From: Sphingomonas sp. UNC305MFCol5.2
Lineage (GTDB): Bacteria > Pseudomonadota > Alphaproteobacteria > Sphingomonadales > Sphingomonadaceae
DNA: 64,000 nt
Assembly: GCF_000712135.1 (NCBI RefSeq)
Contig: NZ_JOOE01000002.1
Coordinates: forward strand, 558,001-622,000
Direction of reading: 5' to 3'
The translations under genes and the position numbers were made by a program. A model generated the notes under the pieces. It saw nothing but the letters and a program-made list of their open reading frames with translations, was not told the DNA's origin and did not search any database. Below, in pieces: positions 25,086 through 33,006 of this stretch (position 1 is its first letter; every line of letters begins with the position of its first letter).

Positions 25086-25610
25086 TCAGGTGAGGACGAA
25101 GCGGCCAAGCAAACCAAGCCCCAACGGCCGGGTCCGCTCCCCTCGACCGATCAATTCATAACCGCAGGCCTCGATCACTTTGATCGACGCCGTATTGTCG
25201 TCGTCGACGACGTACCACATCCGCTCGAACTGCCCCGCCCACTCGGCGTGGATCGCGGCTATCGCCGCTCGGGCGAGACCGCGCCCTCGATCCGCCTCTT
25301 CAGTCCAGGTGTCGCCGATCTGCAGATCGGTGCGCCGCATGAACGGAAACCGATACCAGCGCGGCGTCACCAGCGAACGATGCGCCAGGCGCTCCCCTTC
25401 GCGGATCATCAGCACGCCGGCATTACGATTGGCGAACAGGCGCAACCGATCGAACAGCCACCAGATGCTGAAGACCCTGCCCGTCAGCGGCGCGCCCGGT
25501 CGTCCGTCGCGCGCGGGCCGCCAGGTGTGCACCGTATATCCCTCGGGCAGTGACGCCGCGCAGCGCAGCGGGGCGCCGGCGTCGATCCGGTAGAAGCGCT
25601 CGAGGCTCAA
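25086..25610 (-). CDS. GNAT-family N-acetyltransferase
   Basis: 174-aa predicted acetyl-CoA-dependent transferase. TTG at 25610-25608 is chosen because it overlaps the TGA of the sugar transferase (TTGA), giving coupled translation, and starts SLERFYRIDAG. The longer frame upstream lies inside that gene. The acetyl-CoA loop is EEADRGRGLARAAI (about 125-138), followed by the final strands with DDDNTASIKVIEACGYELIGRG. As the last gene of the minus-strand sugar operon it may acetylate an amino sugar made there, which is inference from context. Confidence 0.75.
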   Translation of the reverse strand: MSLERFYRIDAGAPLRCAASLPEGYTVHTWRPARDGRPGAPLTGRVFSIWWLFDRLRLFANRNAGVLMIREGERLAHRSLVTPRWYRFPFMRRTDLQIGDTWTEEADRGRGLARAAIAAIHAEWAGQFERMWYVVDDDNTASIKVIEACGYELIGRGERTRPLGLGLLGRFVLT

Positions 25611-26335
25611 GCCGCGCCCGCGATCGCGGCTCCGGGAGGCTGACCTTCGGGCAAGGGCGCCCGCCGGCGGCACACTTCGATCAGCTCCGGATCGACGTTC
25701 AGGCGCGTGAGGATGTCGATCACCCCGTCGAGCGCGCGCTGCTTCGAGACAATCGCCACCCCCGTCAGCCAGACGATCCGCATGTCGAGCAGCACCGAGC
25801 TATTGGCGATATAGACTAGCCCAAGCCGGCTCTTCCACGGCCGGATGATGCGATTGTACAGGCCGTCGGCGTCGTCGCTGCCCGCGAGGATCTGCCCCTC
25901 GTCGGAGAAGACGATCGACGCGAGATCGGTGATGCCGGGACGCACCGAGAGCAGGTGCATTTCAGCGGGCGTGTAGAGGTCGACGCCGTGCGCGCGGGTG
26001 TTGGGGCGCGGGCCGACTACGCTCATGTCGCCCATCAGCACGTTCCAGAACTGCGAGAGCTCGTCGAGCTTGAAGCGGCGGATGAAGTGGCCGACGCGCG
26101 TGATGCGGTTGTCGGTCGCCGAGGTCGAGGTGACGCCGGTCTTGTCGGCGTTGATCCGCATCGAGCGGATCTTGATCATCACGAAATCGCCGTTGCCCCG
26201 CGCGACCCGCGTCGCCTTGTAGAGCGGCGAGTGCCGGTCCTGCCACCAGACCAGGAACAAGGCGGTCAGCATCACCGGCGCGCTCGCGAGCAGCACCAGC
26301 ACCGAGAAGACGATGTCGAACAGTCGCTTAGCCAT
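25607..26335 (-). CDS. Initiating sugar-1-phosphate transferase
   Basis: Polyprenyl-phosphate glycosyl-1-phosphate transferase (242 aa) that puts the first sugar phosphate on undecaprenyl phosphate at the inner membrane. It has one N-terminal membrane helix (about 8-30), then the monotopic PGT core: KIRSMR, the conserved RRFKLDELSQFWNVL, and GDMSVVGPRP with the catalytic-site Asp and Arg. It lacks the four-helix N-terminal half of WbaP/WcaJ, so it is the short form. It overlaps the transketolase C-subunit gene by 8 bases. Confidence 0.9.
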   Translation of the reverse strand: MAKRLFDIVFSVLVLLASAPVMLTALFLVWWQDRHSPLYKATRVARGNGDFVMIKIRSMRINADKTGVTSTSATDNRITRVGHFIRRFKLDELSQFWNVLMGDMSVVGPRPNTRAHGVDLYTPAEMHLLSVRPGITDLASIVFSDEGQILAGSDDADGLYNRIIRPWKSRLGLVYIANSSVLLDMRIVWLTGVAIVSKQRALDGVIDILTRLNVDPELIEVCRRRAPLPEGQPPGAAIAGAA

Positions 26336-27254
26336 TGCGGTTGAGCCCCTTGCGCGCCGCCGCGACGATCGCGTCAGAATCCATCGCGTAGCGCTTGCGC
26401 AGATAGCGCTGGTCGCCGACCACCGACGGGAATTCGTCGTTCAGTCCGATCCGGTGGAAGAAGCGCACCGGAACGCCCGCCTCCAGCACCGCCTCGGCCA
26501 CGGCGGCGCCGAGTCCGCCGACGATATTATGCTCTTCGACGGTGATCACCACGCCTGTGCGGCCCGCCGCCGCGGTCACGCCCTCGGCGTCGAAAGGCTT
26601 GATCGTATGGACGTCGACGATCTGCGCCGCGATGCCCTCTTCCGCGAGCATGTCGGCCGCCTTCAGCGCCTCGCCCAGGATGCCGCCGGTCGCGAAGATC
26701 GCCACGTCGCCGCCTTCGCGGACCACTCGGACCTTGCCGAGCACCACGTCCTCGGGTGCCGGGGGAAGCCCGGCCTTGTCCTTGTCGATGCGCAGATAGG
26801 TCGGGCCGCCACGCTTGTGTAGCTGCTTGGTCAGCTCGGCCGCCTGCCACGGGTCGGACGGCGCCACCACGGTCATGTTGGGCAGCGCGCGCAGGATCGC
26901 GAGATCCTCGGTCGCGAAGTGCGACATGCCGAGCTGGCCGTAGGAGAAGCCACCGCCGACCGACACCGCGGTGACGTTCGCGTCGTGATAGCACACGTCG
27001 TTGCGAAGCTGTTCGAGACAGCGCAGCGTCGTGAAATTGGCGATCGAATAAGTGTAGGCGCGCGCGCCTTCCAGCGCCATGCCGCAGGCGACCGCGGTCA
27101 TGTTCTGCTCGGCGACGCCGGCGTTGAGATACTGGGTCGGCCGGTTCGCGATGAAATCGTTCAGGACCCCGAAGCCGAGATCGCCGTTGACGAGGACGAT
27201 GCTGGGATCCTGATCTGCGAGCTCGCTCAAGGCGCGGATAAACGCGTCACGCAT
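26328..27254 (-). CDS. Transketolase-like C-terminal subunit
   Basis: 308-aa pyrimidine-binding and C-terminal half of a split transketolase. It contains the thiamine-diphosphate activating Glu region LNAGVAEQNMTAVACGMALEG, the SYGQLGMSHFATEDLA segment (His and Asp of the active site) and the C-terminal GATGG-like FATGGILGEALKA. With the next gene upstream it would form a complete two-subunit enzyme. Its place inside an EPS sugar operon, with aminotransferase and methyltransferase genes, argues that it makes a special sugar and does not serve central metabolism. Confidence 0.88.
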   Translation of the reverse strand: MRDAFIRALSELADQDPSIVLVNGDLGFGVLNDFIANRPTQYLNAGVAEQNMTAVACGMALEGARAYTYSIANFTTLRCLEQLRNDVCYHDANVTAVSVGGGFSYGQLGMSHFATEDLAILRALPNMTVVAPSDPWQAAELTKQLHKRGGPTYLRIDKDKAGLPPAPEDVVLGKVRVVREGGDVAIFATGGILGEALKAADMLAEEGIAAQIVDVHTIKPFDAEGVTAAAGRTGVVITVEEHNIVGGLGAAVAEAVLEAGVPVRFFHRIGLNDEFPSVVGDQRYLRKRYAMDSDAIVAAARKGLNRNG

Positions 27255-28098
27255 TGGCGGCAGCCTCCAGCGCGTCGAGCTCGGCCATGGCCGCGTCGAA
27301 TTCCGCGCCCTGCGGTGAGCGATAGTGCCAGAGCACCTGGTTCTCCATGAACGAAATGCCTTTGCCCTTGACGGTGTCCGCGAGGATCACGCTCGGCTTG
27401 CCCGTCTCGAAGGGGATCCGGTCGAACAGATCGTGCAGCACGCCGTGATCATGGCCGTCGACCTGATGCACCGACCAGCCGAATGCCCGCCACTTATCCG
27501 CGAACGGCTCGAGATTCATCGTCTCGGAGACCGGCGCAAGGCTCTGGAGCTTGTTGTAGTCGACCACGGCGATCAGGTTATCGAGCTTGTAGTGCGCCGC
27601 GAACATGATCGCTTCCCAGTTCGATCCCTCGTCGCATTCGCCGTCGCTCATCACCACGAATACGCGCTGGCCGCCGCCGAGGCGCTTGAGCTGAGTCGCC
27701 ATGCCGGCGCCGATGCCAAGGCCATGGCCCAAGGAACCGGTCGAGAACTCCACGCCGGGCACGCCCTTGTGCGAGACGTGCCCGGAGAAGATCGAGCCGT
27801 TCTTGTAATGCTGGCTCAGCAACTCGGCGGGGAAGAAGCCGCGCTCGGCGAGCGACGCATAGACCCCCGCCCCGGCATGGCCCTTCGACAGGATGAACCG
27901 GTCCCGGCCGGGCCATTTCGGGTCCTTGGGATCGACTCGGAGCACGCGTCCGTAGAGCACGCCCATGATGTCGGCCATCGAAAGTGCCGATCCGATGTGC
28001 GAGCCGCCGCCCGACTGCGCCATGCGCAGCGCGTGCTTGCGCAGCCGCAGCGCGAATGCCTCGGTATCTACGATATTGGGCAGCGAGGCATCGCTCAT
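27247..28098 (-). CDS. Transketolase-like N-terminal subunit
   Basis: 283-aa diphosphate-binding half of a split transketolase. It has the His-containing SGGGSHIGSALSMADI, the SKGHAGAGVYASLA segment, HVSHKGVPGVEFSTGSLGHGLG, and the thiamine-diphosphate metal motif DGECDEGSNWEAIMFAAHYKLDN. Its stop overlaps the start of the C-subunit gene by 8 bases, consistent with a stoichiometric heterotetramer. The upstream methyltransferase ends on its first base. It transfers two-carbon ketol units; the actual sugar acceptor is unknown. Confidence 0.88.
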   Translation of the reverse strand: MSDASLPNIVDTEAFALRLRKHALRMAQSGGGSHIGSALSMADIMGVLYGRVLRVDPKDPKWPGRDRFILSKGHAGAGVYASLAERGFFPAELLSQHYKNGSIFSGHVSHKGVPGVEFSTGSLGHGLGIGAGMATQLKRLGGGQRVFVVMSDGECDEGSNWEAIMFAAHYKLDNLIAVVDYNKLQSLAPVSETMNLEPFADKWRAFGWSVHQVDGHDHGVLHDLFDRIPFETGKPSVILADTVKGKGISFMENQVLWHYRSPQGAEFDAAMAELDALEAAANA

Positions 28099-28856
28099 CA
28101 GTCGAGAACCGCGAACGAGATGTACGGATCGAAGTCGAGCCGCTCGAGCCGAAGCGGGCGCTGCGCATGCTTCTCGAGCATCGCCAGCGTCTCGCCCGGC
28201 CAGAGCGGGTTGTCGAGCTCGTCGAACGCCAGCACCGCGCCCTTGGGCATACGCGGCAGGAAATGCTCCAGCGCCACCTTGGTCGGTTCGTAGAGGTCGA
28301 AATCCATGAACAGCAGGCTGATCACGAGGTGCGGGTTGTCCTTGACGAACTGCGGGATGGTCTGGATCGCGTCGCCGCGGACCATCTTCACCTTGCCGAC
28401 ATGGCCGATGAAGCGCGTGCTGTCGTAGATGTCGATCAGCTGCGAGAGCTCGTCATGGACGTCGGCGGCGAGATCGCCTTCCTTGACGTGTTGCGAGGTC
28501 GCCGAACGGTCCTGCGCGGCGACGCTGGGAAAGCCCTCGAACGTGTCGAAGCCGTAGATGCGGCGGGTAAGATTCACCGGCTCGAGGATAGCCGAGAACT
28601 TGGCCCAGCTCATCAGCCCGAAGCCGTGATTGACGCCGCACTCGACGATGGAGCCCTTCACGGGCAGCTGACGCTTGAAGATCTCGTACAGCGCCATGAA
28701 TCGCGTGAGATTCTGGCGACGGACATATTTCGGGAAATTCTCCATCTTGGTTTCCCAAGTGGAGGGGTTCGCGTCGAACAGGGCGCGATTGCGCGAGCCT
28801 TCATTGGCTTCGGCCTCGGTGCGCAACCCGCCCGAGACGTTGATCGGCTTGTCCAA
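28098..28856 (-). CDS. TylF/MycF-type sugar O-methyltransferase
   Basis: 252-aa SAM- and Mg-dependent methyltransferase similar to the macrocin O-methyltransferase family, which methylates hydroxyls of sugar residues. Visible features are SIVECGVNHGFGLMSWAKF (SAM loop), FDTFEGFPS, the metal-binding acidic FMDFDLYEPTKVALE, and FDELDNPLWPGE. The long charged N-terminus with a WETKMENFP segment also fits. It sits between the aminotransferase and the split transketolase, so it probably methylates the same unusual sugar. Confidence 0.83.
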   Translation of the reverse strand: MDKPINVSGGLRTEAEANEGSRNRALFDANPSTWETKMENFPKYVRRQNLTRFMALYEIFKRQLPVKGSIVECGVNHGFGLMSWAKFSAILEPVNLTRRIYGFDTFEGFPSVAAQDRSATSQHVKEGDLAADVHDELSQLIDIYDSTRFIGHVGKVKMVRGDAIQTIPQFVKDNPHLVISLLFMDFDLYEPTKVALEHFLPRMPKGAVLAFDELDNPLWPGETLAMLEKHAQRPLRLERLDFDPYISFAVLD

Positions 28857-28868
28857 GATGCTCTCCGC

Positions 28869-29978
28869 TCAGTTCTTGTAGAAAGCGACAACCTGGTCGC
28901 AGATATAGTTGACGTCGTCGTCCGACAGCAGGTGATGCATCGGCAGCATCATGTACCGCTTTGACATTTCCTCGGCATAGGGCGCGTCGGCGCACAGGCC
29001 TAGATCCTCGAACTGGTGGATCATGTGGCCGCCCCATTGCATGATCGTACCGACGCCCCTGTCGGCGAGGTGCTGGCGCAGCGCATCGCGGCGATCCGAC
29101 TGGATCTCGTAATTCTGGAAGATGTCGAAGCGGATGTTGTCACTGTCGGGCGCCGGCGGGAGCAGCAGCCCTTCGATCCCGGCGAGCCGCGCCTGGTACA
29201 ACGCGGCGGCGTGGCGGCGCTTGGCGATCGATTCGTCGTAGCGCTTGAGCTTCAGGTGCAGGATCGCCGCCTGGATATTGTCGAGCCGGCCATTGATGCC
29301 GAAGCGATGGACCTTGCCGTCGCTGCCGCGACCGTGGTCGCGCAATTCCTTCGCCTGCTCCGCAAGGTCGTCGCTGTCGACGATCAGCGCGCCGCCGTCG
29401 CCGAAGCAACCCAGCGTCTTGGCGGGGAAGAAGCTGAACGAGCCCGCGACGCCGAAGGTGCCCGCCTGGCGGCCGCGATATTTCGCACCCATCGCCTGAC
29501 AGCTGTCCTCGACGATCTTGAGGTTGTGCTCGGCGGCGAAGGCCTCGACGGCATCCATGTCGCAGGTACGGCCGTTGAGCTGGACGGGCATGATCGCCTT
29601 GGTCTTGCTCGTCACCACGCGCCGTGCGCTCTCGACGTCGATCATGCTGTCGGGACCGCAGTCGCATAGCACCGGGGTGCCGCCGACCTGATGCACCGCC
29701 GAGGCGGTAGCAATGAAGGTGTGGCTGGGGACGATGACTTCGTCGCCGTGGCCGATGCCGGCGAGCGTCAGCGCCATCTTGAGCGCGACCGTCCCGTCCG
29801 CCACGCCGATCGCATGCTTGACGCCGAGATAGTCGCCGAGCGCCTGCTCGAACTCGGCGAGATCGCGCTGCATGATATATGCGCCGCGGCTCAAGACATC
29901 TTCGAAAGTACTCAGATATTCTTCACGGTGCTCAGCGAATAGCGCCGGATAATTGAAGAAGGGGACGCTCCTGGTCAC
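28869..29978 (-). CDS. DegT/DnrJ/EryC1 sugar aminotransferase
   Basis: 369-aa PLP-dependent enzyme that transaminates a keto-sugar nucleotide, or in some branches dehydrates it. The PLP lysine is Lys187 in SFFPAKTLGCFGDGG; other family landmarks are SHTFIATASAVHQVGGTPV, EDSCQAMGAKYRGR and FGINGRLDNIQAAIL. It is the first gene of the minus-strand operon and faces the plus-strand EPS operon across a 189-base divergent region. No dehydratase making its keto substrate is adjacent; the CapD-like protein at 39108 or RfbB could serve. Confidence 0.9.
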   Translation of the reverse strand: MTRSVPFFNYPALFAEHREEYLSTFEDVLSRGAYIMQRDLAEFEQALGDYLGVKHAIGVADGTVALKMALTLAGIGHGDEVIVPSHTFIATASAVHQVGGTPVLCDCGPDSMIDVESARRVVTSKTKAIMPVQLNGRTCDMDAVEAFAAEHNLKIVEDSCQAMGAKYRGRQAGTFGVAGSFSFFPAKTLGCFGDGGALIVDSDDLAEQAKELRDHGRGSDGKVHRFGINGRLDNIQAAILHLKLKRYDESIAKRRHAAALYQARLAGIEGLLLPPAPDSDNIRFDIFQNYEIQSDRRDALRQHLADRGVGTIMQWGGHMIHQFEDLGLCADAPYAEEMSKRYMMLPMHHLLSDDDVNYICDQVVAFYKN

Positions 29979-30167
29979 GGTAAAGCCTCACGACAGAGAA
30001 TGGCGTGCAGGGGATGTTGCGCCACGAACATGGACGGCCCCCCGATGCGCGGCGGGCGCTAACATACGGGATTTGGCAAGGCAATGGCCGGGAGTACCGC
30101 TTGCCGGGCCGCATACGGGCGTCTATGGCGCCCCCGCTTGCACGCAGGCTGGAGCCGCTACGTTCAC
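29979..30167. promoter_or_regulatory. Divergent control region of the two EPS operons
   Basis: 189 bases separate the start of the minus-strand aminotransferase operon from the first plus-strand glycosyltransferase gene. Both operons must be expressed from this stretch unless read-through occurs. It contains TGGCG...CGCCA near 30001-30025. I cannot name a confident -35/-10 pair or operator. Confidence 0.4.
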
Positions 30168-31400
30168 ATGAGAATTATGTATCTGACGCAGTGGTTCGAC
30201 CCTGAGCCGGGCGTTATTAAAGGCGCTGACTTTGTGCACAGGCTAGAGGCGGAGGGCCATGAGGTAACCGTCGTAACGGGCATTCCCAATTACCCCACGG
30301 GCAAGATCTTCCCCGGCTACCGCTTCCGGCTGTACCAGCGCGAGCAGCTGCTTGGTTGCGACGTACGCCGGCTGGCACTCTATCCCAGCCATAGTCGTTC
30401 GTCGGCGGGCCGCGCGCTCAACTTCCTGTCCTTCTTCCTGTCGGCCCTGCTGTACGGCCTGTTTCGAGTCGGTCGCTACGACCTCGTCTACGTATATCAT
30501 CCGCCGATCACCGTCGGCCTCGCTGCGGCGTTGTTCGGTTGGGCGCGTCGACGTCGTTTCATCCTTGAGATTCAGGATCTGTGGCCCGACACTGTGGTGT
30601 CGAGCGGGATGAACGGGACCGGCCGGATGGGAGCGTTGCTCACAGCACTTTGCAATTTCACCTATCGGCGCGCGGCGATGATCATCCTCCAGTCGCACGG
30701 TATGAAACGGCTGCTGATCGAACGCGGCGTCCCGGCGGAAAAGCTTGCCACCGTTCGCAATTGGTCGGACGCTGCGGCATTGGAGACACCTCCCCTTCCC
30801 GACCGAAAGGCCGTGGGCTTCTCCGATCGCTTCACTTTCCTCTACGCGGGCAATTTGGGGCGCGCGCAGGAGCTCGACGCAGTGATCAGGGCAGCCAAGC
30901 TGGCCGCCGACCGCGGCGCGGAGCTCGATCTGGCGCTGATCGGCGACGGCATTGATGCCGATGCACTGCGCGCGCTGGCCGCCGAGATCGGCGCCGACAA
31001 TGTCCGCTTCCTGCCGCGCGTACCGAAATCTGAGATCCGGCGCATCATGGCAGCGGCCGATGCGCTCGTCATCCATCTGGCCGACGAACCGCACCTCGCC
31101 TTCACCATTCCGTCCAAGACCCAATTCTATCTTGCGAGCGGCCAGCCGATCCTCGCTGGGATCAGCGGCGAAGCGGCGGAGATCCTGATCGAATCCGGAG
31201 CTGCATTGGTCACGCCGCCGGCCGATGTCCAGAAACTCGCCGAGGCGATGGAGCGAATGGCGCGCTGGTCGGCGGACGAACTCCGGCGAGCGGGCGAGGC
31301 CGGGCGCGCTTATTATCTTCGCGAACTTGAGTTCGAGCACGGAATGCGCGCCACGCTCGACGTCATCGAGCGCGCGCGCGTCATCCCGGCACTTCAATGA
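30168..31400 (+). CDS. Family 4 glycosyltransferase
   Basis: 410-aa cytoplasmic GT-B enzyme. ATG 30168 is chosen as the first start giving the usual N-terminus MRIMYLTQWFDPEPG; a second ATG is at 30177. The donor-binding half shows FTFLYAGNLGRAQELDAV, LIGDGIDADAL and a late segment, IPSKTQFYLASGQPILAG, where the GT4 glutamate motif normally lies. The form EIQDLWPDTVVSSG is typical of the WbuB (fucosaminyltransferase-like) branch, suggesting an N-acetylated amino-sugar donor. It is the first gene of the plus-strand EPS operon. A short coupled open frame follows. Confidence 0.88.
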   Translation: MRIMYLTQWFDPEPGVIKGADFVHRLEAEGHEVTVVTGIPNYPTGKIFPGYRFRLYQREQLLGCDVRRLALYPSHSRSSAGRALNFLSFFLSALLYGLFRVGRYDLVYVYHPPITVGLAAALFGWARRRRFILEIQDLWPDTVVSSGMNGTGRMGALLTALCNFTYRRAAMIILQSHGMKRLLIERGVPAEKLATVRNWSDAAALETPPLPDRKAVGFSDRFTFLYAGNLGRAQELDAVIRAAKLAADRGAELDLALIGDGIDADALRALAAEIGADNVRFLPRVPKSEIRRIMAAADALVIHLADEPHLAFTIPSKTQFYLASGQPILAGISGEAAEILIESGAALVTPPADVQKLAEAMERMARWSADELRRAGEAGRAYYLRELEFEHGMRATLDVIERARVIPALQ

Positions 31401-31558
31401 CGACGAGCAGGCCGCACATCGCCAGGCGACGCCCCGGCCTTCGCGCGGCTTCGACCGTGGTGCGCAGTGCGGGCGAGCGCGCCGACGGCCCGCTTGCGTC
31501 GGCGCGCGCGGCGGCGAGTGACCGGGCGGCCAGACTCACGCCGCGACGGGTCCCATGA
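31397..31558 (+). CDS. Possible 53-residue coupled micro-ORF
   Basis: ATG 31397 overlaps the stop of the glycosyltransferase (ATGA), and its own TGA at 31556 overlaps the ATG of the flippase (ATGA). The encoded peptide is Arg/Ala-rich (MTTSRPHIARRRPGL...) with no recognisable domain. The double overlap suggests a translational bridge rather than a functional protein, and it may be chance in GC-rich DNA. Confidence 0.3.
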   Translation: MTTSRPHIARRRPGLRAASTVVRSAGERADGPLASARAAASDRAARLTPRRVP

Positions 31559-33006
31559 CGGACGGCTCAGACTTCGGTCGCTTGCTGCAGCTTAACCGAC
31601 TGGCGTTCCTGAGGAGCCGCTGGGCGGTCAGCGCTTATACCAATGTGCTCGCCACCGCGGCAGTCGCCGTGAGCGGGCTCGCGAACGTGATCGTGCTCGC
31701 CCACCATGTCGACCTTGTCCTTTTCGGCGCCATCGGGCTGTCGGTCCTTCTGATGAACGGCATCGCAGCATTCGACGGGATACGGCCCGTGATCATTCTG
31801 CGCTGGGCGGACGCCGACGAACCGAAGCACAATCTGTTCGGCTCGGTCCTCCTTTATTCGATGGCGATGGGTGGCGTGGTCGGCGTCGGCGCTCTGCTGA
31901 TCGCGTGGAACTCGGGCTTCGGCTTCGGCACGGCCGCCATTCTGGGCTGCGCCTGCATGCTGCATTTTCCGGCCTCCGGGATCGCAAGCTTCCTCGATGC
32001 GCTCAAGGATACGCTGTACACCGGCACGACACGGTCGCTGGGATGGTGCCTTGTTTATACGATCTTCATGGGGCTTGCCCTGAGCGGTACCGGACTATGG
32101 GCCTATCTGAGCGCGCTGGTGCTGTTTCAGCTGGTGCTGATTACCCTGTACTCGCATCGCCTCAGCAGACGCAGCGACGTGAGCATGAGCTTGGCCGAGC
32201 GCGATATCGGCCAAATCGTCAGAATCGCGCGCGCCACCGTCGATGTACTCGGGTTCAATCTCGCCGCTGTCGTGCTCGGGGTCGCGGATCGCCTCGCAGT
32301 CAACGCCCTGGTCGGCGTCAAGGCCTATGGCTTGTACGCGGGACCTTACGATCTGGCCGTACGCCCGAACGCGATCTTCCGGGTCCTGGCCACGGTTTCG
32401 TTGCCGGAGCTCGTACATCGGGGAGCGCGCGCATTTACACGGCAGTGGTGGGTGCTCCTGCTCGTCACCTTCTGGCTCACGAGTTTCGTATCGATCACGA
32501 CCGCTGCGTTCAGCGAAACGGTGGTCGTGTTCGCGCTCGGAGAGACCTTCCGGGCCAGCGCGACCAGTTTCGGGCTGCTGGTGGGTACGCTGCCTTTCTT
32601 CGCGCTAAGCTATTTCGGTGCGGTGCTGTGTCAGGCGACCGGAGAGTTCCGGCTTCAGCGACAGGTCTTCGTATGGGGTGCGCTGGGCTTCATCATCGTG
32701 CTGGTGCCACTCGTGCTGCGCTTCGGGTTGGAAGGGGCTGCGCTGGCCGTCGTCCTGGCACGGTTTGTGGATCCTGCGCTGATCGCCTTGCTGCTCAACC
32801 GGCTCGGGCTCAAAGTCGCCTATTGGCAGTGCGGCGCAGCGCTTGCGGTGTATCTTCTCGCGCTGTTCCTGGCTCTTGCGGGCCGGCCGCTCGAGGCCGC
32901 GGGAGTCGTGCTGTTGCTGAGCGTCCTGCTCGCGCGGTTGCTTTCTTCGCTGAGGCCAGCCAACGCGGAATGCGAGGCTTCGAAGTACGACGGTGAGCTT
33001 AAATGA
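31555..33006 (+). CDS. Wzx-type polysaccharide flippase
   Basis: 483-aa integral membrane protein with about 12-14 helices, of the MATE/MOP oligosaccharide flippase type. It would move the undecaprenyl-linked repeat unit from the cytoplasmic to the periplasmic face. Helix-rich segments such as NVLATAAVAVSGLANVIVLA and the central VADRLAVNALVGVKAYGLYAGPYDL (a conserved Wzx-like loop) support this. The ATG overlaps the preceding short frame. The stop overlaps the start of the polymerase gene (ATGA at 33003). Confidence 0.8.
   Translation: MTDGSDFGRLLQLNRLAFLRSRWAVSAYTNVLATAAVAVSGLANVIVLAHHVDLVLFGAIGLSVLLMNGIAAFDGIRPVIILRWADADEPKHNLFGSVLLYSMAMGGVVGVGALLIAWNSGFGFGTAAILGCACMLHFPASGIASFLDALKDTLYTGTTRSLGWCLVYTIFMGLALSGTGLWAYLSALVLFQLVLITLYSHRLSRRSDVSMSLAERDIGQIVRIARATVDVLGFNLAAVVLGVADRLAVNALVGVKAYGLYAGPYDLAVRPNAIFRVLATVSLPELVHRGARAFTRQWWVLLLVTFWLTSFVSITTAAFSETVVVFALGETFRASATSFGLLVGTLPFFALSYFGAVLCQATGEFRLQRQVFVWGALGFIIVLVPLVLRFGLEGAALAVVLARFVDPALIALLLNRLGLKVAYWQCGAALAVYLLALFLALAGRPLEAAGVVLLLSVLLARLLSSLRPANAECEASKYDGELK

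Noticed and set aside
30243..31397. 384-codon minus-strand frame opposite the first glycosyltransferase
   Set aside because: It is an antisense shadow; the plus-strand gene has clear GT4 motifs.
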